Part shown: one piece after another, positions 57,000 to 64,000 of the stretch
Position numbering within the stretch: position 1 is the first letter of the stretch
How the letters are laid out: every line of letters begins with the position of its first letter
Assembly: GCA_944470555.2 (NCBI GenBank)
Contig: OX104127.1
Span: 115,038,741-115,102,740 of the forward strand
Source: Heterobilharzia americana
Taxonomy: Eukaryota; Platyhelminthes; Trematoda; Strigeidida; Schistosomatidae
Direction: 5' to 3'
Length of the DNA stretch: 64,000 bases
Made by a program: the position numbers and the translations under genes
Notes under the pieces: model-generated
The model's input: the letters and a program-made list of their open reading frames with translations, nothing else
Database searches by the model: none
Told to the model about the DNA's origin: nothing

Positions 57000-57780
57000 T
57001 TCTCTCTATTTTAAAATGCACGACTACAAAGTCAAGGTATCAAAGTGAACTAAACTCTTTTTAAACAATAACTAACTATGAAGATGGAATGTAAACAATG
57101 AATATTCCAAACAACATAGAAATCTCAGTCTAAAACATGTCTTCGAATATGGTTTAAAGCAAACCATATAAGATGTACAGACCAGATAAATCATAAAAAA
57201 GAGACTGGTTAAAATGATATTTGAGAATAAATTTAAAATAAGTATTTACTTTCCTGCACTACATTCATAACCACCATTATTGTTATTTCAACCTCTTATT
57301 ATTTAAGTTAAATCTTCCTCACGGATTACAGTTGTTAAATATCGCATATATATGTATATATATACGAATGCACAGCTTGAGAATAAATTCGTTGAAAAGA
57401 GTCCCCTTCTCTGAATATCTTGCTCCCTACAATAGCATAAAAGTGAATCTTGGGCACTGTGGTACTATGTAATTCCACTTTAGTTGATTAATTAGATGCA
57501 TCACACAGCGAAATGGAATTATTTACTTCATACTGAGTCATTCCTGTTGCAAGTATTCCGTGTTGTATCAATAAACCAAGATTCGGTTTTCACTCACTGC
57601 ACACCACGAAGTTAGTTTTAAGGATTATAGCTTTGCCCCATCCGATTGTGTGTAAATGCATGTCTGGTCGTGCCAAAGTATTCCTATAGATTCCTTTATC
57701 AATCTTGATGTAGCTAAACTATTGTGCTTGGATGGCTTAACTGACACTTGTCCAATATATAATCACTACAGGATACTACC
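57000..57780. other. No recognisable gene
   Basis: AT-rich DNA between the hairpin and the RTE element; only short frames. A small TATATATGTATATATATAC tract lies at about 57,347-57,365. Confidence 0.4.
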
Positions 57781-57789
57781 TACTATTTT

Positions 57790-60700
57790 TCCTTTGGGTT
57801 CATAGTGGAACAGAGCTTCAGTAGCATGTCTATATTTCACTCTCTCCTCTGAAATACATTTAATTTGGCTCCAACACTGCCCACAAGCTCTCATTTCTTC
57901 TTCATCCAATCCCCTCCATGTCACCCTCCACTCACACGCCAAACTCGTCGTTTCCTATTTGGATTCCACTCGAGGGCCTGGCCTGGCCCGGCGCGTGATG
58001 TCTCCAAATGGTTTTCTCAGTGTATGCCCACTTCAATCCATCTCCACTTTCTTCTTCTGCATATTTGTTGGGTGATGGGTTCTGGGTCGGTTCATTACCA
58101 GCCAGAGTTCCTTGTTGCTTATTCTCTCTGGCCATCTGATCTTCAGTATCGAGTGAGCTTAGGTGGCAGCCATTGACAAATGTCTGCAGTTTGTTGGAAG
58201 CGCTTATTTTGACGCGCCAAGTTTCTGAACCATATAGCAGCACTGACTAGACATTGGTGTTGAAAATCCGGATCTTGTTCTTTATGCTGAGTGCAGTGCG
58301 GCAGATCTCCACAGTAATTTCAAATTAATGAACGCCTGTCTTGCTGTACTTCCGATCCTGGCTGCTTTCACGTCCTCATCTGTCCCGCCACCTACAGTTG
58401 AAACGATTCTGCCTTGCCTAGGTGTAGGTGTAGGCGAAGGAGACAACTTCCTTTAGGTTTCTCCCCTTGACGGTGACTGGTGTTTGTTGTTGTCGTTGTT
58501 GGTTCGGTATCTTCATCACCTCTGTCTACTCCACAATCACCTGAAGTCCCGTCTTCGCTGCCTTGCATCTCCCGTCAAATTGTTGGTTTTCATCTTCAGA
58601 TCTTCGAGCTCATGCAACAAGACATTGGACATAAATCATCATGATTGGCGGTGAAATCCAAATCTTCTGAGGTCTTTTCATCGGTCCAGCCAGCGTATGC
58701 CCATCTTCTCACAGCTCTTCACAGTTTGCTGCATGATCCAGCACAGTACACCACAATCAGGAAGATGATCGGTGACAGTAGGCAGCAGGCTTGTTTTACT
58801 CCTGTCCAAACTTCAAAGGCATCACTGACCTTTCCATTGTGAATCACTTGGCATGTGGTGTCGTCATATGGGTGTTGAATGAGTTTGATAAAGGTTTATG
58901 GTACTAAAACCGTAGTGTTGAAGCAGCTGCCTGTCAAATTACTTGTCGGTCGACCTTGTCGAAGGCCTGTTCAAAATCGATGAAGTCGAGGTAAAGATCC
59001 AGTTGACTGCCACTCTATGCTCTGTTCTATGATGACGCGTAGTGTAGCGTTGCAATTCGATCCACACGAAATCTGTGTTTCTTGAAGCTAGCCAGCCTGT
59101 CCCAGTCGTATTTTTGAATCCAGAGCATCTTTTAATCTCTCCAGGATGATGCGGCTCAATATTTTGCTTGCGCGGATAGGGACAAAGGCATGATTCCGCA
59201 CCAGTTCCTGCAAACACTTAGGTCTCCCTTATTTGGGAGTTTGACAATGTAGCCCTTCTTCAAATCTACAGGTACCTTCTCCTCCTTCCACAACTTATGC
59301 AGCAGAGGTGTGAGCATCTCCACAAATGTCTCTGAGTCTGTTTTCAGTGCTTCTGGACGAATTTCATCTGGTCCTGCTGCTCTCCCAGATTTCAGCAACT
59401 TCAAGGCGTTCAGGACCTCACTTCTGCTCTTGTCAGAGGGCTTGAGTTCACTGCTAAGTCTGTGACTGGGTTGCTGGTGGTATTTCTGGACGAGTTGCAG
59501 CTGGTGGTGGTCGATTCAAGAGCTTTCCGAAGTGGTCAGCTCATCGTTTCCTTTCTTTCTCCTCTTTGATAACTACGTTTCCTTCACTATCCTTCATTGG
59601 TTTCATCTGCATTGATCTCTTCACTACCAGATAGTAACCTGGTTATTTGATAAAGTGTTGTCAGGTCTCCTCTACATGCAGCCTGTTCTGTTTCACTTGC
59701 CAATGTGTCGTAGAAATGTCTTTTGTCTTTGCACGCACTCTTCTTCACTTCTTTGTTCAGTGTAGTGTTTTGTAGGTTGTGTTCAGTTCCTCTTTTCACT
59801 GTTCATCCCTGCACTGCACTACACTGCACTAGTTCATCTTCCGCTTCATCGTTTGTCTCTTCCTCCTCTATCAGCTCCCCTTTACCCGTCGAGGTCCATT
59901 CCCCGTCTTGCTTCTTATTCCTTCCTAACACGTTATGCAGGTTTCCTCCCACCTCTCTTTCACATACTTCCAGTGTTCTTACACGAAGGTTTCCTCCACG
60001 ATGCTGCCTAATGTCTCCCACTTTCTCCTAATAGCTGAATAACATGAAGATATCTTTCGTAATTTCCTCCTTCACTTTTTGTTATCGCTGTTCAACCTGA
60101 ACTGTGCTACATCAACAACTTCTTTCAAGGCTTTCACAGATAGTCAGTGGTCTGAACCTAAATCTACCCCCCTTCTTGATCTCTTGTCAAGTAGGCTGCG
60201 TCCGCATCTGCATCTCCACTTTCTTCACATTCACATAAAGTCGATCTGATTTTTACTGTGTCATGGTGTCTGGTGAAATCAAATCCATGTCACTGACTTG
60301 TGAATATCCTTGTGTTTGTACACACTGTTCAAGATCACCAAGTGATTAAATGAGAAGAAGTCTGAAAACAGTTCTCCATTCTCGTTCATCACCTCAACCA
60401 GTGCTCCTCCACCCATGATCACTTCTCTTCCTATGTTGTCCCCTCCCAGTTTGGCACTCATGTCACCCATTAGAATTTCGATGTCGCCAACTGGAGTGGG
60501 GTCTTGTCCAGTACTGATTGCAGTTGTCTATAGAGTTCCTCCTTCTTCTCTTCATCCGCATTATTTGTAGGCACGTAGCATTGTATGGTTCCTGTCATGA
60601 TCCTGGAGGAGATTGGTTCCCACTGCATGAGAGACCCTTCGACGCTCTCACGGACATCATGATAGCCACTCCAAAACTCAATGTGCTGTGCTCGTGGTTG

Positions 60701-61130
60701 TCGTCTGGATGACAATATCAGAGTAGATTATTGACTCCTCTACAGTTGACAGTTGGGAGAGTTCACTTCCATTCCATCTGCTTTCGCAAATTCCTAACAC
60801 TTCAATGAGATACCTTCTCATCTGATTTGCAATTTGGGCAGTCTGGCTAGCTTCATACATGATGCGGACATTCCATGTCCCTATGTTTACTTTCGCTTTC
60901 ATGGAGAGTGGGAAGACACCTTGGCCAATTGGCTTCCCGAGTGCTTTCTTCAACCGGCGTCATTTCGTCTCCATGATCCCAGTGAGGAATAAGTTTGTTT
61001 TTATTTTTTATATTTTGTTTGTGCCTTGAAGTTTCTGTAGCGGTTGGATTAGTTTTCCGGGTAGGGTTGCTAGCCCTACGCCTAACCTTCCCTCCTTACC
61101 CGGGTTAGGACCGGCTAGTAACTAGTGAAC
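57790..61130 (-). mobile_element. RTE retrotransposon copy (b), nearly full length
   Basis: About 3.3 kb on the minus strand, the usual RTE size. Endonuclease: VNIGTWNVRIMYEASQTAQI (60,893 down), LGICESRWNG with the catalytic Glu, WEPISSRIMTGTIQCYVPTN, and MGDMSAKLGGDN at 60,470, where GDFNAK has become GDMSAK. RT: KLLKSGRAAGPDEIRPEALK (59,401 down), KKGYIVKLPNKGDLSVCRNW, then the palm with an in-frame TGA at 58,936-58,934. The catalytic box (about 58,660-58,635) reads DFTANHDDLC. C-terminus: LLYGSETWRVKISASNKLQT at 58,240. Dead through frame breaks and box damage, but the best-preserved element here. Confidence 0.85.
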
Positions 61131-61169
61131 TAGTTAACCAGGCGAGGTTCTACAAGGGATTTGGTTAGC

Positions 61170-61440
61170 TTAAATATCTTGCCTAATTAGATCAATAAGA
61201 TTTTTTAACCCAGGAGGTTTGTTTACAAGTGAATGTGTAGATTTACTTGCCACTCTACTCCCAGCCTTAGTGAGAATTCTCCGTAACACCTTTGAGATGC
61301 CTCCCCTGTACGGCAACAACGTAGAGGTTTTGAATTCTCTCTCCACATAGTTGCTATTATAACTAATGCTTGTATAACCACTTTTGGTCAGATTTCTCTT
61401 ACAATCAGTAATATGATTACCCAATAATTTAGGAAGATAA
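61170..61440 (-). mobile_element. Penelope-like RT-endonuclease connection fragment
   Basis: Minus-strand frame 61,424-61,170 reads STLLPYRGGISKVLRRILTK, then AGSRVASKSTHSLVNKPPGL. This matches the L-P-Y-x-G-x-S-x-x-LRR-x-L-K-x-AGIRVAFKPTH pattern that links RT and GIY-YIG domains in Penelope-like elements. The catalytic RT and the endonuclease are not present. It abuts the 5' end of RTE copy (b). Confidence 0.65.
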
Positions 61441-61615
61441 ACAACACTGTTTTACTGTGTGATACATCTAATAAATTAACTTAAATGCAATCACTTCGTC
61501 ACATTTTTGTTTTTGTTCACGGCTGTAAACATTCCAGCTCATTTTTCTTGCTTAATTATAACTATTGTGTTTACTGTCATTCCTACTAGTCTACTGCCAT
61601 GATTTTATTGACTAA
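61440..61615. other. No recognisable feature
   Basis: Short AT-rich stretch between the Penelope-like fragment and the SINE. Confidence 0.4.
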
Positions 61616-61619
61616 AAAC

Positions 61620-61850
61620 TAGCTGTAGATTTTATTAAAATATACATGGGGTTGCATTCATCAAGAGACTGACACCAATTACAGGGCCAGTGAAAACATA
61701 GGAGGACTGAACAGCTGTTTTCTCCTAGTGTGGGACTCTTGAGTAGTATACACCCAGGACCCCACCACAGACCGAGCTTAGGAACTTCATGACTTCTGAC
61801 CAATGCGTTAGCCATTCAGTCTCTAGGTAGGGATTGAATGACTCACAGTT
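61620..61850 (-). mobile_element. SM-alpha-like SINE (minus)
   Basis: Minus strand: GAGACTGAATGGCTAACGCA (box A region), CTCGGTCTGTGGTGGGGTCC, TGGGTGTATACTACTCAAGA, GTCCCACACTAGGAGAAAAC, ending in CAGTCTCTTGATGAATGCAA. Another, 5'-truncated copy of the same orientation lies at 61,990-62,095. Confidence 0.6.
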
Positions 61851-62112
61851 CCCTACTTCTGTCAATTCATGATACAGTGTGACTTTCTACCATGGTATTT
61901 CGTTGGAATCCGAATAGTTGACCATGTTGGTAACAAGTTCTACCTTTAATTTCGGGATATCCATATCGAAACAGGTCACCAATGAGCACTATACAGTAAT
62001 ATATTCTGAGGTTTATGAGGATTTTATTGTTGAGGTTGTATTCATCACGGACTAACATCATTTGAAGAACCAGTTAAAAAACTGGGAATACTGGACAGGC
62101 CCGACACCCAAC

Positions 62113-62305
62113 CAACAATGGAGTTGTGGCTCATTGGTTCAGAGAGCTGACTTTCAACTAGTAAGCTGCAGGTTCAAACACTGCTCCACATCCCGACGTT
62201 TGGGCAACCAGATAGTATCAATAGCCCTCACTGCCTACTGCACAAGTGTGTACAAGGTTGCTGAGTGGACTTTAATTCGATTTGACCCCACCAACTGAGC
62301 TATCC
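62113..62305 (+). mobile_element. tRNA-related SINE, family 2, second copy
   Basis: GGAGTTGTGGCTCATTGGTT then CAGAGAGCTGACTTTCAACT, with box-B-like GCAGGTTCAAACACT, align with 53,788 onward. The body TACTGCACAAGTGTGTACAA and GGTTGCTGAGTGGACTTTAA resembles 54,215-54,250, so both loci share this repeat. Confidence 0.5.
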
Positions 62306-62574
62306 TGCCGGTGATCAGGTCATGTTCATAACCTGGAGACTACTGGTTGGAATCATATCGCTACCCAGGTTTTCATTTCGTTCTCAATTATCATCCAACA
62401 TCAGTAACTTCCAATTTAACTGGATTAAGTAAAGTGTGGAATCAAGCACAAAAATATCAGTTAGCTGAAAATGTCGTAGTTCGAAACACTCACCAAAGTG
62501 CAGAACAGTCAGTTGAAAAGAACGGAATAATATAAGGAGACTAAACAAAAAAATGACGAGATAAATGAGATAAA

Positions 62575-63790
62575 TTGCAACGCTTCGCATCATCATAGAA
62601 CAAAGTATAGAATGGCAGTCAACTCTCTACCTCAACTTCATCGACTTTGAAAAGGCCTTTGACAGCGTCGACCGAGAAGTAATTTGGCAGATAGCTACTT
62701 CAATACTACGGAATACCACAAACCTTTATCAACCTCATTCAACAATTATATGAAGACGCCACATGCCGGCCAAGTAATTCACAATGGGAAGCTCAGTGAT
62801 GCTTTTGAAGTGAACTGAAGACATGAGTAAAACAAGGCTGTCTACTTTCACCTATGATATTCCTAATTGTAGTGGACGGGATCATGCAACAAACAGTGAG
62901 TAGTAAGAAGAGGGGGATACGCTAGACAGAGAGAAATATCCTAGAAGATTTGGATTTCGCCGATGGCTTGTGTCTGATGTCGCACAAATTTGAAGATCTA
63001 CAGGCGAAAACTAACAAGTTGACAGAAGAGGTGAGGCAGGGCAGCGAAGGAAGACGGGACTTCAAGTGAATATAGAGAAGACAGAGGTGATGAAGACACC
63101 CAATGAACAACAACAAGCTCCAATCACCATAAACGGGATAAACTTAAAAGAAGTAGCCTCCTTTACCTATCTAGGAAGCACTGTTTCAACTACAAGTGGC
63201 GGCAGAGACGAGGATGTTAACGCCAGGATTGGAAAGGCGAGACTGGCGTTCATTAACCTGGAACCAGTGTGGAGATCTTCTGCACTCAGCATGCGGAACA
63301 AGATCCGGATTTTCAACACCAACCCAGTCAAGTCAGTGCTTCTGTATGGTTCAGAGAATTGGCGCGTTACGAAAAGGATTTCCAACAAACTACAGACATT
63401 CATCAACAACTGCCTACGGTGACTCGATAATGAGGATCAGATGGCCAGAAAGAATAAGCAACAAGGAACTCTGGCTGGTAACGAACCAAGCAAGAACCTA
63501 TCGCTGAACAAATATGCAGGAGAAGGAAGTGGAGATGGATTGGGCATACACTGAGAAGGCCGACTGGGGACATCACGCACCAGGCACTTGAGTGGAACCC
63601 AGATGGGAAGCGACGAGTTGGGCGTCCGAGGCGAGGGTGACATGGAGGAGATCGTGGGAGGAAGAAATGAGAGCTTGTGAGCTATCGTGGAGCCAGGTTC
63701 AAAAGATTTCAGAGAACAGAGTGCACTGAAGACGTGCTACTGCAGCCCATTAGGAACCCAAGGTACAAATAATAAATAAATAATAATATG
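62575..63790 (+). mobile_element. RTE retrotransposon copy (c), 5'-truncated
   Basis: Plus-strand RT from FEKAFDSVDREVIWQ (62,647 on; TGG intact, unlike copies a and b), a frame-broken SDAFEV block, then DLDFADGLCLMSHK at 62,949-62,990: FADD is uninterrupted, but the second Asp is Gly. The thumb and tail are well kept: TINGINLKEVASFTYLGSTV, then [40 protein letters not shown]. The 3' end at about 63,760-63,790 is an AATAAATAAATAATAATA tail, defining the element's 3' boundary. Confidence 0.82.
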
Positions 63791-64000
63791 TTATGGGTGA
63801 TTTTCAGCCAAACAGAAACGACTACAATTACCCTAGGTCATTTTTCTCAGGCACAGATCTTGTGATTGCGATGAAATAATAACCGCACAAAAATAACTGC
63901 CAGTGTATCAAGCGACACATACATCATACGACTGTGTTAGGCAAGATTATTAAGTAATCTTCAAAAATGAAGACTATTAAAGAATGACTGTGAGTTTATA
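63791..64000. other. No recognisable feature
   Basis: AT-rich flank beyond the RTE tail; nothing recognised. Confidence 0.4.

Noticed and set aside
1..64000. CRISPR arrays, bacterial operons, phage genes
   Set aside because: No regularly spaced repeats, no dense coding, and eukaryotic introns and retroelements throughout.

Overview
The window looks like flatworm, most likely schistosome, nuclear DNA (inference). It is AT-rich, has GT-AG introns and long (TA)n tracts, and is crowded with decayed CR1-like and RTE-like non-LTR retrotransposons, Penelope-like elements with GIY-YIG remnants, a Mutator-like transposon, a Ty3/gypsy remnant and tRNA-derived SINEs. No operons, ribosome binding sites or CRISPR arrays are present. 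Most long open frames are pieces of dead mobile elements.

Positions 1-30,800 are almost entirely transposon remains. In order: a nearly complete CR1-like element on the minus strand (2.26-6.66 kb); a Mutator-like transposase (7.34-9.33 kb); an RTE-like 3' end (10.0 kb); a gypsy RNase H/integrase remnant (11.6-12.4 kb, minus); one copy of an unclassified long repeat (13.4-15.25 kb); a second CR1-like family (15.55-18.45 kb, minus); a third CR1-like copy of the first family (21.87-23.56 kb, plus); the other copy of the long repeat (23.7-25.75 kb); and a further CR1-like family (28.1-30.06 kb, plus).

Two host genes can be assembled by matching splice sites, phases and protein similarity. On the plus strand, a four-exon FAM8A1-like RDD-domain gene spans 30,856-38,950. 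FAM8A1 is a cofactor of the HRD1 ER-associated degradation ligase. Its last intron holds an RTE-like relic, two inverted tRNA-SINE copies and a (TA)n tract. On the minus strand, the last three coding exons of a SID-1/SIDT-family gene lie at 53,370-53,260, 51,582-51,469 and 47,229-47,167, followed by an AATAAA signal. The family comprises multi-pass membrane proteins linked to dsRNA uptake. Earlier exons are not recognised and probably lie beyond the transposon cluster to the right.

Between and around these genes are a head-to-head pair of Penelope-like 3' ends interrupted by a foldback insertion with a 12-bp target duplication (39.4-40.7 kb), nested RTE-like elements inside the SID-1 intron, several SM-alpha-like SINEs, a hairpin MITE candidate, and at the right end an almost full-length RTE element (57.8-61.1 kb, minus) plus a 5'-truncated relative (62.6-63.8 kb, plus). 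The two genes are read toward each other (FAM8A1-like rightward, SID-1-like leftward), with about 8 kb between their ends.
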